Shown in pieces: positions 33,675 to 42,912 of a stretch of DNA of 64,000 nucleotides. Numbering within the stretch: the stretch's first letter is position 1; each line of letters begins with the position of its first letter. Made by a program: the position numbers and the translations under genes. The notes under the pieces are model-generated. The model worked only from the letters and a program-made list of their open reading frames with translations. It had not been told where the DNA came from and searched no databases. The DNA is from JALYYC01 sp036732165 (GTDB lineage: Bacteria > Chloroflexota > Dormibacteria > CF-121). Location: assembly GCA_036732165.1 (NCBI GenBank), contig DAINCX010000007.1, forward strand, positions 1 to 64,000. Reading direction: 5' to 3'.

Positions 33675-35939
33675 ATGAGCGCCAGCGAAACGGTCACGGC
33701 ATCGACCGAGATGCCGGCGCGCCGACCTCCGTTCACGCTCAAGGCGCCGCGCGATCCGGGGTTTGCCGCCCTGCGGCGCGCCAGCCGAGCCGCGGTCGTC
33801 ATCCCCATCACCTTCGGCTTCAGCGCGGTCGTCATCCACGACGCTCAGAACATCATTTTCGTGGTCTTCGGCTGTTTCGCCCTGCTCGTCATGTCCGACT
33901 TCGGGGGACTGCGGCCGCCCCGCGCGCTCGCTTACGTGACGGCCACGGTGGTCGGCGGGGCGCTCGTCGCCCTGGGGACGCTCGTGTCCCCCATCGCCGC
34001 CCTGGCGGCCGCGGGTATGTTCCTGCTCGGATTCGTGATTGCCTTCAGCCGGGTCTTCGGCGGCTATGTCGCCGCGGCGCAAACTGGCATGCTGCTGTCC
34101 TACGTGATCGCGGTGTCGATCCCGGCACCGGCAAGCGCGATCCCCGCCCGGGTTGGCGGATGGGCGCTGGCCGGCCTCGTGTCCACGCTGGCCGGCGTTT
34201 TTCTCTGGCCACGATTCGAGCACGTCACCCTGCGCAAGCAGGCCGCCAGGGCAGCGCTGGCGATTGCCGACCTCGTCAAAACCCTGCGATCAGAGCCGGG
34301 CGACGAAGATCGCGACCGGCTGATCGCGACGGCCCGCAAGGCTGAGCAAGCCGCGCGCCAGCAGTACGCCGCCACGGCCAAACGCCCGGCGGGCCCGACC
34401 CGCCGCGACCGCGCCTTCGTCGAGTTGTTGACCGAGATGCAGCGGATCGTCGACATCATCGAGCGGCCGTTTCACTCGCGGGCTTCCGTGCGGCCGTCCA
34501 TCGGGGAGCGGGCGATCCTCTGCGAGGCCGTGGTGGCCGCCCTGCGGGGTAGTGCCGATATGCTCACCGGGGGATCCGCGCCCGACATCAACGCCGTGGC
34601 GGAGGCGCGCGATCGCCACCGCAGCGCCCTTGATCGTTGGGCCCAGCAGGAACTGCGTGCCGGGCGGCCGGCCGAGCAGGTCCTCGATGGGCTCGACGTC
34701 GATCACACGCTGCGCGTCGTAGCCTACGTCACCATCGCGCTGGCGACGAATGCGGTGATTGCCGCCGGAGGTCATCCCGACATCGATCCCCGGCTGCCTG
34801 TGTCCGCGCCACGACTCGAAGGCATCAACGGCGTCGTCATCCGCGCCCTCCGGACGGTCCAGTCGCATCTCCAGCCGTCCTCGACGGTGACCCAGAACGC
34901 GCTGCGCGTGGCGGTCGGCCTCGCGATTGCCGTCTTTGTGGCACGCAGCCTCGGGCTGCAGCACGCCTTCTGGGTCGTCCTCGGCACGCTGCAGGTGCTG
35001 CGGTCGAATGCGCTGGGCACCGGCCGCACCACTATTCAGGCCCTGGCGGGCAACGTGATCGGCGTCGCGATCGGCGGCCTGTTCGCCGCCCTCGCCGGGA
35101 ATCATCGACTCATCATGTGGGCGGCCCTGCCGCTCGCGATCTTCGTCGCGGCCTATGCGGCGACCGCGGTCGGCTTCATCGCCAGCCAGGCGGCCTTCAC
35201 CATCAACCTGATCGTGATCTTCAACCTGATCTCGCCGGCTGGCTGGCAGGTCGGGCTGGTCCGCATCGAAGACATCGCGGTCGGGGCGAGCATCAGCATC
35301 GTGGTGGGATTGCTGTTATGGCCGCGTGGCGCGCGCCGGGAACTCGGTCAGGCTGTGGCCGGCTTCTATCGAGCCGCCGGCCATTATCTGGAGCAGGCGT
35401 TCGACCGTGTGCTCGGCTTCGAGCGAGCCGGTGGCCTCGAGCCGGCACGACGGCAAACGATCCAGGCACGCGACCGCGCCGGCGAAGCCTTCGATGCCTT
35501 TCTGAACGAAAAGTCGGCCTCACCGCTTGACCCACAAACCGCCGGCTTCCTGCTCTCGGCCGGCGTCCAGGCGATGCTCGCGGCCGACCTCCTCGACGTC
35601 ATCTCCGGCCGCATGGGATACAACGCGGGCGGGTGCGCGGATGGCGCGCGGAGCGTGCTTGAACAGGAGCGCATTCTGCTCACGACGTTTGGACAGCTCG
35701 CCGACCGGCTCGCGCTGGCCGATCCACGGGGTGATCCGGGGCGCGTCTCGCCGGAAACATTGCGCCAGGCCGCAATCGGGTGCCTCGACCGCTGGCGCAC
35801 GGACGAGCACGCTGGACGGGGCGCGATGGCGGTCGTGATGGCCGGGGAATGGGTCCAGAATCTCGCGCGGCTGGAGGAAGACCTCGCACAGCCGGTCGCC
35901 ACGGCGGTGGCGGCGGCGCGCACGCCCTGGTGGCGCTGA
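33675..35939 (+). CDS. FUSC-family membrane protein
   Basis: The 754-residue protein has two blocks of about five to six membrane helices (about 35-170 and 410-550), each followed by a soluble helical domain. This is the fusaric-acid-resistance/aromatic-acid exporter layout. ARSLGLQHAFWVVLGTLQVL and GRTTIQALAGNVIGVAIGG match the second FUSC block. A TATAGC box at 33663-33668 lies exactly 7 bases before the ATG and no ribosome site is visible, so the message is likely leaderless. An exporter of small aromatic or amphipathic compounds is the family's usual role. Confidence 0.82.
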   Translation: MSASETVTASTEMPARRPPFTLKAPRDPGFAALRRASRAAVVIPITFGFSAVVIHDAQNIIFVVFGCFALLVMSDFGGLRPPRALAYVTATVVGGALVALGTLVSPIAALAAAGMFLLGFVIAFSRVFGGYVAAAQTGMLLSYVIAVSIPAPASAIPARVGGWALAGLVSTLAGVFLWPRFEHVTLRKQAARAALAIADLVKTLRSEPGDEDRDRLIATARKAEQAARQQYAATAKRPAGPTRRDRAFVELLTEMQRIVDIIERPFHSRASVRPSIGERAILCEAVVAALRGSADMLTGGSAPDINAVAEARDRHRSALDRWAQQELRAGRPAEQVLDGLDVDHTLRVVAYVTIALATNAVIAAGGHPDIDPRLPVSAPRLEGINGVVIRALRTVQSHLQPSSTVTQNALRVAVGLAIAVFVARSLGLQHAFWVVLGTLQVLRSNALGTGRTTIQALAGNVIGVAIGGLFAALAGNHRLIMWAALPLAIFVAAYAATAVGFIASQAAFTINLIVIFNLISPAGWQVGLVRIEDIAVGASISIVVGLLLWPRGARRELGQAVAGFYRAAGHYLEQAFDRVLGFERAGGLEPARRQTIQARDRAGEAFDAFLNEKSASPLDPQTAGFLLSAGVQAMLAADLLDVISGRMGYNAGGCADGARSVLEQERILLTTFGQLADRLALADPRGDPGRVSPETLRQAAIGCLDRWRTDEHAGRGAMAVVMAGEWVQNLARLEEDLAQPVATAVAAARTPWWR

Positions 35940-35991
35940 GCCAGCGCCGCGTCCGGTAGGCCCGAAGGAACACGCACCTATTCGTGTCGCG

Positions 35992-36495
35992 ATGCGTTAT
36001 GGGGCCATGCGAATTCCCGGTCTTCGGGGCACCGACCCGACCTGGCTGGTCGCCGGTGGGGTAAGCCTCCTGGCGCTGGCGGGCCTCACCAGCATGCTGC
36101 TGATCCGGACGACCCAGAACCTTCCCGATCTCTCGACGCCGAGTGGCGTCGTGACGGCGTACGTCCAGGCGGTCCAGTCGGGCAAAGCGGATCGGGCCTG
36201 GGGCCTCCTCAGCCAGGATGCCACCAACCAGGCCGGACCTGGGCAGCCCGGACCGCTCGTATCGAAAAGCGACTTTCAACAGCAGGTCCAGGCCAGCCGC
36301 GGGTCGACCGCCAGCCGCGTGCGGATACTGAGCTCCACGCAATCGGGCAACGCCGCCACCGTCCAGGTCGAGGTCACCAGTACCTCCGCGGATTTGCTCA
36401 CGGGGTCGAGCTCCCAGACGGTAGTCGTCGCCCTCAAGCAGGAGAGCGCTGGCTGGCGGATCACGTCGAATCTCTACCCGGGGCAGTTTCAGTGA
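35992..36495 (+). CDS. Membrane-anchored NTF2-like (DUF4878-type) protein
   Basis: 167 residues: a single N-terminal membrane helix (WLVAGGVSLLALAGLTSMLL), then an extracytoplasmic domain with TPSGVVTAYVQAVQSGKADRAWGLLSQDA, typical of DUF4878/lumazine-binding-like NTF2 folds, and a WRITSNLYPG end. ATG 36007 is an alternative start five codons in. It precedes the next membrane protein gene by one base, so they are probably co-transcribed. Function unknown. Confidence 0.72.
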   Translation: MRYGAMRIPGLRGTDPTWLVAGGVSLLALAGLTSMLLIRTTQNLPDLSTPSGVVTAYVQAVQSGKADRAWGLLSQDATNQAGPGQPGPLVSKSDFQQQVQASRGSTASRVRILSSTQSGNAATVQVEVTSTSADLLTGSSSQTVVVALKQESAGWRITSNLYPGQFQ

Positions 36496-36496
36496 G

Positions 36497-38074
36497 ATGA
36501 TCCAGCGCCGCCTCTACCTGTACATTGTCGCCGCGGTCAGCCTGGGCATGCTACTGGTTGGACTTACCAACCTCGGCAGCACGACGCTGAACACGGTGCT
36601 CGGCGTGAACTCCGGCAGCGCTTTCAAGGACGCGATTGCCGGGTTCGGCGCCGTGACCCTCGTCGGGTTGCCGGTCTGGCTCATCCATTGGGTCATCGCC
36701 CAGCGGCTCGCCAGTCGGCATCCGGATGAACGCGTGTCCGCGCTTCGCCGTCTGTATGTCTATGTGGTGCTGGCCGCCACGGCGATCGCGGCGACGATCT
36801 TCCTCCGGCGCCTCCTCGAAGATGGCTTCGGACTTCTGCTGGGTTCGACGAGCGACGGCGCGGCGGTCGCTCGCGCCGCCTGGGGAAGCGTGGTGCTGGT
36901 GGCCTTCTGGCTGTATCACTTCCGGATCGCCGCGGCCGACCGGGATGAGGGCGATGAGGTCGGAACCTCGGCGACCTTGCGTCGCTGGTACGCCTACGGC
37001 CTCTTGCTCCTCGGCTTCGCCTTCCTGTTGTTCGGTGCTCGCAACCTGTTGGAGCAGGTCTGGGTGTTGCTCGCAGATGGCCGCCAAACGATCGCGTTCG
37101 GCGGGCTGATTCCGGCGGCGCTGGCAGGCATGCTGACGGGGCTCTTGGTCTGGGGCTTTCATGCCCGGTGGACGGCCCATGAGCCGTTGCTGACCGACGA
37201 CCGGCGCTCGACCCTCCGCGCGGTGCAGGGCTTCCTGGTCCTCGCCGGCAGCGTGGCGCTGGCGTTGATCGGAGCCAGCCAGCTTCTCTATTATGCCCTG
37301 GCCCGCGGGCTGGGGATCCAGCAGCCCGGCGGGGTAAGCGGTAACCTGCTGGCGGCGCTGGCCGGGCCTGCCTCAACCCTCGTCGTCTTCGCCTTGGCCT
37401 GGGTCTGGGTCCGGCAGCAGCTCGCGGCTGATGCGGGGGAGACGGAAGCGGCCCGTCAGGCGGGGGTGCGGCGTCTCTATACGCACCTGGTGGCCCTGTT
37501 CGCCCTCGCCACCCTCGCGGTCGGCGCCGCCGGCTTGCTCTGGACGCTTTCCGATCATCTGCTGAATCCGCTCCTCGGCCGGAACGTGGGCGAGTGGCGC
37601 GACCGAGCCAGTCTGTTCACCACGCTTGCCCTCGTCGGAACCCCGATGTGGCTGACCCACTGGCACGCCGCCCCGGACCTGAGGGAGCGATTTACCCTCA
37701 GCCGCCGCCTCTACCTCTACGCCGCGCTCCTGGGGAGCGTGCTCGCGCTCCTGATCAGCGGCGCGGTCCTCCTATACCGGCTGCTCGGCCTGATCCTCTC
37801 GACCAGTGACGCGAGCTCTGATGCCGCCGTGGTCGACGCCGGCCGCTCGACCTCGGTCATCCTGGTCGCCGTGGCCCTGGGTCTCTACCACTGGCGCCTG
37901 CTGCGGGCCGATTCGGCTGCCCGCCCAGCCGCCGCGCCAGAACCTTCGTATTCCGGCCAGCGCTTCGTGGTGACGATCTTGGGGACCAACGAAGAACAGA
38001 TTCGTGGACTGCTGCGCGGCCTGCCGGGCGGGGCACGCTACTCCCTGGAATCCCGCGACATCAGCAACCTGTAG
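36497..38074 (+). CDS. Repeated DUF5671-type multi-pass membrane protein
   Basis: The 525-residue protein contains about six repeats of a unit beginning RRLYLYIV or RRLYVYVV and continuing with one or two membrane helices (at about 4, 78, 160, 237, 320 and 400). Some units end with a GxPxWLxHW motif (GLPVWLIHWVIA and GTPMWLTHWHAA). A short soluble tail (RFVVTILGTNEEQIRGLLRGL) follows. This matches DUF5671 domain repeats found in Chloroflexota and relatives. No catalytic residues are obvious. Confidence 0.75.
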   Translation: MIQRRLYLYIVAAVSLGMLLVGLTNLGSTTLNTVLGVNSGSAFKDAIAGFGAVTLVGLPVWLIHWVIAQRLASRHPDERVSALRRLYVYVVLAATAIAATIFLRRLLEDGFGLLLGSTSDGAAVARAAWGSVVLVAFWLYHFRIAAADRDEGDEVGTSATLRRWYAYGLLLLGFAFLLFGARNLLEQVWVLLADGRQTIAFGGLIPAALAGMLTGLLVWGFHARWTAHEPLLTDDRRSTLRAVQGFLVLAGSVALALIGASQLLYYALARGLGIQQPGGVSGNLLAALAGPASTLVVFALAWVWVRQQLAADAGETEAARQAGVRRLYTHLVALFALATLAVGAAGLLWTLSDHLLNPLLGRNVGEWRDRASLFTTLALVGTPMWLTHWHAAPDLRERFTLSRRLYLYAALLGSVLALLISGAVLLYRLLGLILSTSDASSDAAVVDAGRSTSVILVAVALGLYHWRLLRADSAARPAAAPEPSYSGQRFVVTILGTNEEQIRGLLRGLPGGARYSLESRDISNL

Positions 38075-38083
38075 CGCCGCGGC

Positions 38084-39124
38084 CTAGTTCGGGACGAAGA
38101 CCATCCCGGTGGCTTTCAGGAAGCCGATGGCGATCGGCGTGACGAAGCCGGTCGACGGATCAATCGTGCCCACGAAGTTGACCGTGCCCGAGTCATTCGG
38201 CGCCTGCGTGTAGATGTCGCCTTTCGCGAACCGGCCACTGATCCAGTAGGTGATGCCCGAACTCCCGTCGACCACCAGGAGCCGGCCGGCACCGGTCGGA
38301 AAGACGGTGTCATCGAGCTGATCGCCGACCGCCAGCTTGGAGACGGCCTGCTGTGGGGTCCCGGGATTATTGATGAAGATGAGCTCGCTATCGGCCTGGC
38401 TGACCAGCACCAACTGGCCGGTGGTGTCGACATAAAGCGAGTCAGGGTCGGTCAGCGTGAGTTGCGTCGGCGCGTTGCCCTTCAAGAGGTCAACCGCCGT
38501 CGCATCGCCGTTGAGTACCGGTGTCAGGATCAGCTGACCGTTGCTCCCGAGCGCGATCTTGTCGAGAACCGGGTTGGGATTGTTCCCGCTCGCGTCCAGG
38601 GTGGGATTGGACGCCGCCACGAACGCCGTGCCGTTGACGAAATAGAGATCGTCATAGCCACCACCGTGGGGTGGGGTTGGGAAGGTGTAGGGCTTGACTT
38701 CTCCTGTGGCGGGATCGATCGTAGCGAACTTGGGGTTGCCATCCTCGCACGACGTCGTCCAGATCAAGTGCGTGGCCGGGTCCATCCGCATCCCGTCGCT
38801 GTGCCCCGCAACCGTCCAGTGACCCAGGATCTTCCCGCGCAGGTCGTATTCAAGCACGGTACTGGAGTTGGTGTCAGTGCAGTCCTTGGCGGTGGTGTTC
38901 TGATAGTCGATGAATACGTGCTTGCCATCGACGATGACGGAGTCGGGATTGGTCACAATCAATCTCGAGTCGGCGGCCGTGAACTGCGTGACCTGGTACC
39001 CCGGCAGGGCCACGACTGGAAGCCTGTCCGACGAGCCCGTATTGGTCAAGGTCGCCGCTGATCCGGTGCCGCACGCTGAGATTGCGATCACCCCGACCAG
39101 CACGGGCGCCCACCTGGGAAACAT
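38084..39124 (-). CDS. Beta-propeller lipoprotein
   Basis: A 346-residue protein with a signal peptide and lipobox (VIAISACG, Cys16) when started at ATG 39124. The mature part shows repeated strands with NPDSVIVDGKHVFIDYQ, DLYFVNGTAFVAASNP, DPDSLYVDTTGQLVLVSQ and GTIDPSTGFVTPIAI, consistent with an NHL/SMP-30-like propeller. No catalytic set is identified. It is convergent with the DUF5671 gene and divergent from the next gene. Probably an extracytoplasmic binding or scaffold protein. Confidence 0.72.
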   Translation of the reverse strand: MFPRWAPVLVGVIAISACGTGSAATLTNTGSSDRLPVVALPGYQVTQFTAADSRLIVTNPDSVIVDGKHVFIDYQNTTAKDCTDTNSSTVLEYDLRGKILGHWTVAGHSDGMRMDPATHLIWTTSCEDGNPKFATIDPATGEVKPYTFPTPPHGGGYDDLYFVNGTAFVAASNPTLDASGNNPNPVLDKIALGSNGQLILTPVLNGDATAVDLLKGNAPTQLTLTDPDSLYVDTTGQLVLVSQADSELIFINNPGTPQQAVSKLAVGDQLDDTVFPTGAGRLLVVDGSSGITYWISGRFAKGDIYTQAPNDSGTVNFVGTIDPSTGFVTPIAIGFLKATGMVFVPN

Positions 39125-39226
39125 CACATGCCACGCTAGCGGCCACTCGTTAAGCGTTGGGGAGAACGCGAGGCCGGATCGGTTAAGTAACGAATAACAC
39201 CCCACCGCTCGCGGCATACTTACCGG

Positions 39227-39676
39227 ATGTCAAATATTTTCACGCCCGTTTTGCACCCGCGTATCGAGCTCCGTAAGAAGCAACCGCCGGTCAAGGTCTT
39301 CGACATGCTTAAGGCCGACTCGCCCGCTACCCGATTCAATCGGTGGCTCGCGCTCAAGGTCACCACTGCGGTCGGCACCATGTGGTGCGCCTACGCGTTC
39401 GGAGCCCTGGCGCTCGTCTCGCTCCCGGGAGCGATCGCCTCGGGAAACGTGGTGACCCTTGTCTCCTGGGTCAGCCAAACGTTTCTGCAACTGGTCCTGC
39501 TCAGCATCATCATCGTCGGGCAGAACGTGCTGGCGATGGCAAGCGATAAGCGGGCCGAGGCAACCTACGAGGACGCGGACGCAGTGCTGCACACGGCCTT
39601 ACAGATCCAGGCCCACCTGGCCGCGCAGGACGCGGAAATCGAGAAAATCGTTGGCCGCCTTGGCGCATCGGCCTGA
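39227..39676 (+). CDS. Two-helix membrane protein with cytoplasmic coiled tail (DUF1003-like)
   Basis: 149 residues with two membrane helices (about 48-70 and 80-102), then ASDKRAEATYEDADAVLHTA and a helical tail, as in DUF1003-like proteins. A CATACT box (39215-39220) ends exactly 7 bases before the ATG and no ribosome site is seen, suggesting a leaderless message. It overlaps the next gene by about 26 bases. Confidence 0.7.
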   Translation: MSNIFTPVLHPRIELRKKQPPVKVFDMLKADSPATRFNRWLALKVTTAVGTMWCAYAFGALALVSLPGAIASGNVVTLVSWVSQTFLQLVLLSIIIVGQNVLAMASDKRAEATYEDADAVLHTALQIQAHLAAQDAEIEKIVGRLGASA

Positions 39677-40250
39677 CCTCGGCGTCGAAGGCAACGCCAG
39701 GCTGACGAGCAGCACGGGAATCGTCCTCTTGATCCTGTTCGCCGCGATCGGGGTCACCATCCTGTCGATCCGCCGGCTTTTCCTGCCCCACGTCTTCCTC
39801 GGATTTTTCCTGATTCCACCGGCGGCCCTGAAGCTGGGTAGTACCGGCTACCGCTTTCTTCGCTACTACATTGGCGACCGGCGATATCGCGCCGCCGGAC
39901 CGCCGCTGCTGGAGCTACGACTCCTGGCGCCGGTCGTCGTGGTCAGCACGGTTGTCGTCTTCTGGACGGGGGTGGCTCTATGGGTCGCCGGCAACAGCCC
40001 CGGTTGGCTGGGTCGCTCGTGGCTCAGCTGGCACAAGTTGTCGTTCATCGTCTGGATCTTCGCGACCGGCATTCATGTCCTTGCCTATATCGTGAGGGCC
40101 GGCAACCTCGGTCTTGCTGATTTGGGACGGCCCATTCGCGGTGCCCTGACACGCCAGGGGCTCCTGGCGGCCGGCTTGGTGGCTGGCCTGGTGCTTGCGC
40201 TTGTGATGATGAAAGTTCCCACGCCGTTCCTGGTGCCCTTCGATCGGTGA
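39651..40250 (+). CDS. Four-helix cytochrome-b-like membrane protein
   Basis: About 199 residues from TTG 39651 (TTG 39660 is equally possible). Four hydrophobic segments are visible. Histidines in LPHVFLGFFLIPPAALK and in SWHKLSFIVWIFATGIHVLA are spaced as in b-type heme-binding helix pairs. The protein resembles DUF4405/cytochrome b561-like electron-transfer subunits, although no partner redox enzyme is adjacent. It overlaps the upstream gene, so they are likely one unit. Confidence 0.68.
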   Translation: MAALAHRPDLGVEGNARLTSSTGIVLLILFAAIGVTILSIRRLFLPHVFLGFFLIPPAALKLGSTGYRFLRYYIGDRRYRAAGPPLLELRLLAPVVVVSTVVVFWTGVALWVAGNSPGWLGRSWLSWHKLSFIVWIFATGIHVLAYIVRAGNLGLADLGRPIRGALTRQGLLAAGLVAGLVLALVMMKVPTPFLVPFDR

Positions 40251-40298
40251 CGGTCGAGGGGCCCGTTTTTGGGTAGAAACGCACGAGGAGGTTCCGTT

Positions 40299-40700
40299 GT
40301 GAATTACAAGCTTGAGCTGATCGTCGTCCCCGTCTCGGACGTGGATCGCGCCAAGGCCTTCTACGCAGAGAAGGCGGGATTCAAGGTGGATGTCGACCAC
40401 CGCGCCGGCGAGGATTTTCGCATCGTGCAGCTGACACCACCCGGATCCGCATGCTCGATCGCCCTGATGAGATCGACGACGGCGCCGGGCTCTCTCAATG
40501 GTTTGCAACTGGTCGTCTCTGACCTGGACGCCGCGCGTGCCGAGCTGGTCGGACGTGGGATGGAGGTCAGCGAGCCGTACCATTTCGAGGCCGGGGGACA
40601 GGTGCCAGGTCCCGATCCGCAACGTAGCGATTACGCATCGTTCTTCTCCTTCAAGGACCCGGATGGCAACGGGTGGCTGATCCAGGAGGTCAGGCGGTAA
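40299..40700 (+). CDS. VOC-family (glyoxalase/bleomycin resistance-like) protein
   Basis: 133 residues with two beta-alpha-beta-beta-beta modules: LELIVVPVSDVDRAKAFYAE opening and FFSFKDPDGNGWLIQEV closing. The GTG at 40299 has GAGGAGG 9 bases upstream. Metal-ligand positions are partly present (a C-terminal Glu in IQEV), so it could be an enzyme or a binding protein. It appears to be a single-gene unit. Confidence 0.85.
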   Translation: MNYKLELIVVPVSDVDRAKAFYAEKAGFKVDVDHRAGEDFRIVQLTPPGSACSIALMRSTTAPGSLNGLQLVVSDLDAARAELVGRGMEVSEPYHFEAGGQVPGPDPQRSDYASFFSFKDPDGNGWLIQEVRR

Positions 40701-40761
40701 CGCCATGCCTGGCGAGCTTGGTGCTTGAAACGAACGACCGGCCAGGACGTTGTGTCAGTTG

Positions 40762-42039
40762 ATGCATCGCGGTAGGCTCGGCGCGGCCCTCATGCTGCTG
40801 GCAGCACTTAGTTCCGCGTGTGGATCGGTGGCGTCCAGGCCGCCCGGTCCCTTCACGAGGACGACGGCGAGCGCAACGCCATCGGCCAGTCCTACAGACA
40901 CGCCAGCGGCCACAGCCACCGCGACACCCGAACCGACGCCAACACCGACACCGACTCCGACCCCGATGCTGGCATCGACGCCGGCACCGCCGCTCGCCTG
41001 TGCCGACCAGGTCTTTTCTCTGATGAGCGAGGACCAGCGGATCGGTCAACTGTTCGAACTCGGCCTGACCGGTGACCGGCTAGGCGCGACCGAAATCACC
41101 ATGATCCGAAACGATCACATCGGGTCCTTCTGGTTCGTCGATCGGAGCTACGCGGGCAGCGCCGCCATCCACGCGGTCGCGTCCGCCGTGCAGGCCCAGG
41201 CGTCCAGCGCGTCGACCGCGAATGTCCGCTTTTTCATCGCCGCCAACCAAGAAGGCGGCCTGATCCAGGCGATGCAGGGCCCCGGCTTCTCGCAGGTTCC
41301 GAGCGCGGTCGTGCAGGGCACCTGGGCTCCGGCAGTCCTGCAAAGCCGCGCCGCTGTTTGGGGCCAGCAACTCCGCGCTGCCGGCATCAACCTCGACTTT
41401 GCCCCGGTGATGGATGTGGTCCCGCCTGGAACCGATGCGCAGAACCAACCGATCGGCGCCCTACAGCGTGAGTACGGGCACGATCCGGCGACGGCCGGCA
41501 GTCACGGAGCCGCCTTTCTCAGTGGCATGCGGCAGGCGGGCGTCGCCGTCACGCTCAAGCACTTCCCCGGCCTCGGGCGCGTGGCCGGCAATACCGACTT
41601 CACGACCGCGACTGACACGACGACGACCGCGTCCGACCCCTACCTGCAGTCCTTCCGCCAGGGCGTCGCCGCAAACGTCGACTTCGTGATGGTCGCGCTC
41701 GCCAGGTACACGCAGATCGATCCCAACCACCTGGCTGCCTTTTCCTCGATCGTCATGACCCAGATGCTCCGAAACGCGATGGGCTTCCGCGGGGTCATCG
41801 TTTCGGACGACCTCGGCGACACGGTCGCGGTGGCCAGCATCCCGCCCGCGACCCGCGCGATCGACTTCCTTGCGGCCGGTGGCGACATGATCATCTCGAA
41901 GACCACGGCCCCCGCCGACGCCATGGTCCAGGGAATCCGGTCACGGGCCGCGTCTGACCCGGGTTTCCGGCAGCGGGTCAATGACGCCGCGCTTCGGATT
42001 CTCCGGGCAAAGCAAGCCTGGGGTCTGCTGCCCTGCTGA
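40762..42039 (+). CDS. Secreted glycoside hydrolase family 3 lipoprotein (beta-N-acetylhexosaminidase type)
   Basis: A 425-residue protein: signal peptide with lipobox (LAALSSACG), a low-complexity Thr/Pro linker of PTPT repeats, then a GH3 domain. FFIAANQEGGLIQAM, DFAPVMDVV, VAVTLKHFPGLGRV and the nucleophile segment GVIVSDDLGD fit the NagZ-like branch, which releases N-acetylglucosamine from cell-wall fragments. In NagZ the catalytic His loop reads KHFPGHG; here the second His is replaced by Leu, so activity or specificity may differ. ATG 40762 is preferred to an upstream TTG. Confidence 0.86.
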   Translation: MHRGRLGAALMLLAALSSACGSVASRPPGPFTRTTASATPSASPTDTPAATATATPEPTPTPTPTPTPMLASTPAPPLACADQVFSLMSEDQRIGQLFELGLTGDRLGATEITMIRNDHIGSFWFVDRSYAGSAAIHAVASAVQAQASSASTANVRFFIAANQEGGLIQAMQGPGFSQVPSAVVQGTWAPAVLQSRAAVWGQQLRAAGINLDFAPVMDVVPPGTDAQNQPIGALQREYGHDPATAGSHGAAFLSGMRQAGVAVTLKHFPGLGRVAGNTDFTTATDTTTTASDPYLQSFRQGVAANVDFVMVALARYTQIDPNHLAAFSSIVMTQMLRNAMGFRGVIVSDDLGDTVAVASIPPATRAIDFLAAGGDMIISKTTAPADAMVQGIRSRAASDPGFRQRVNDAALRILRAKQAWGLLPC

Positions 42040-42050
42040 GCTAGGGGCCG

Positions 42051-42884
42051 CTAGCGTTTCGTCGATGCCGTGATTTTCCGCGCGGCTTCCCGCGAGGCCT
42101 TGGCCTTGGCCGCGGCGCGCTCCCGCTCGGCCTCGGCCTGGCTCGCTTTCTGATTCGCCCGTTTCGCGTCCGCCGCCACTCGGGCGGCCTCCTCGCGAAG
42201 CCGTTGTGCCGTCTGCTCCGCCTGCTGCGCTGCCTGCTCATCGAGCTTGGCGGTGCGCAGGGCGTGTTCTAGGGCGATGCGCTTCTCGGTCTCGGCAGCC
42301 TGCCTGGCCGCGGCGGGTGCCGCCTTCGCCTCCCTGGCCTTGGCGGGAGCTTGGCGCGGACCGCCGCCATCACCCAGCGCGAACGCGGCGGTCAGCATGT
42401 CCTCGCCAGCGCGTGGCTCGATCGTCAGCGCACCGCGCTTCAAGCGATCCCACGTCTCGCCCCCTGTGACCGCGGCCAGGCGCAGCATCTCCTGGACCCG
42501 TCGTAACGTCGCCTCGTCGGTCCCGTGTTCTTCGGCGCGGAGAACGTCGCCGGCCGCCCTAACCCCGGCCTCCAGCTCGTGTTGCAATTGCTCGGAGGCG
42601 GAGCGTAAGTCCTGGGCGGCGTTCTTCCGCCCAGACACAGCCCCGGATTGCGCCCGAACCACGCCCTCGCCGGCTCGCCGTAATCGATCGAGCACCGGCC
42701 TGCCTCTTCCCGCCAGCTGATTCACCGCCCAGAGGGCGACTGGTGGCTTCCTTAGCGCCGTGACCTGGCTTGCCAGCTCGCGCTGTCCTGCCCCCTTCAG
42801 CTCCTTCGCCTTGGCGTTGCGCCGGCTGGTGAATTCACTAAGCGGGCCGGCCAGCAGCTCGGCAGCGATCTCGTCCAGGGTCAT
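42051..42884 (-). CDS. Coiled-coil protein of unknown function
   Basis: 277 residues. The N-terminal part (EIAAELLAGPLSEFTSRRNA, and KPPVALWAVNQLAGR) is conserved in many actinobacterial hypothetical proteins. The last 90 residues are an Ala/Glu/Arg/Lys-rich coiled coil (about 185-270). No signal peptide or catalytic motif. It is convergent with the GH3 gene. Confidence 0.7.
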   Translation of the reverse strand: MTLDEIAAELLAGPLSEFTSRRNAKAKELKGAGQRELASQVTALRKPPVALWAVNQLAGRGRPVLDRLRRAGEGVVRAQSGAVSGRKNAAQDLRSASEQLQHELEAGVRAAGDVLRAEEHGTDEATLRRVQEMLRLAAVTGGETWDRLKRGALTIEPRAGEDMLTAAFALGDGGGPRQAPAKAREAKAAPAAARQAAETEKRIALEHALRTAKLDEQAAQQAEQTAQRLREEAARVAADAKRANQKASQAEAERERAAAKAKASREAARKITASTKR

Positions 42885-42912
42885 CTCGGCTCGGTTTACC
42901 CGGCGCGGGTGG

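Noticed and set aside
32319..34223. 634-codon minus-strand open frame across the amidohydrolase and FUSC genes
   Set aside because: It crosses two genes and their spacer antisense and shows no recognisable motif.
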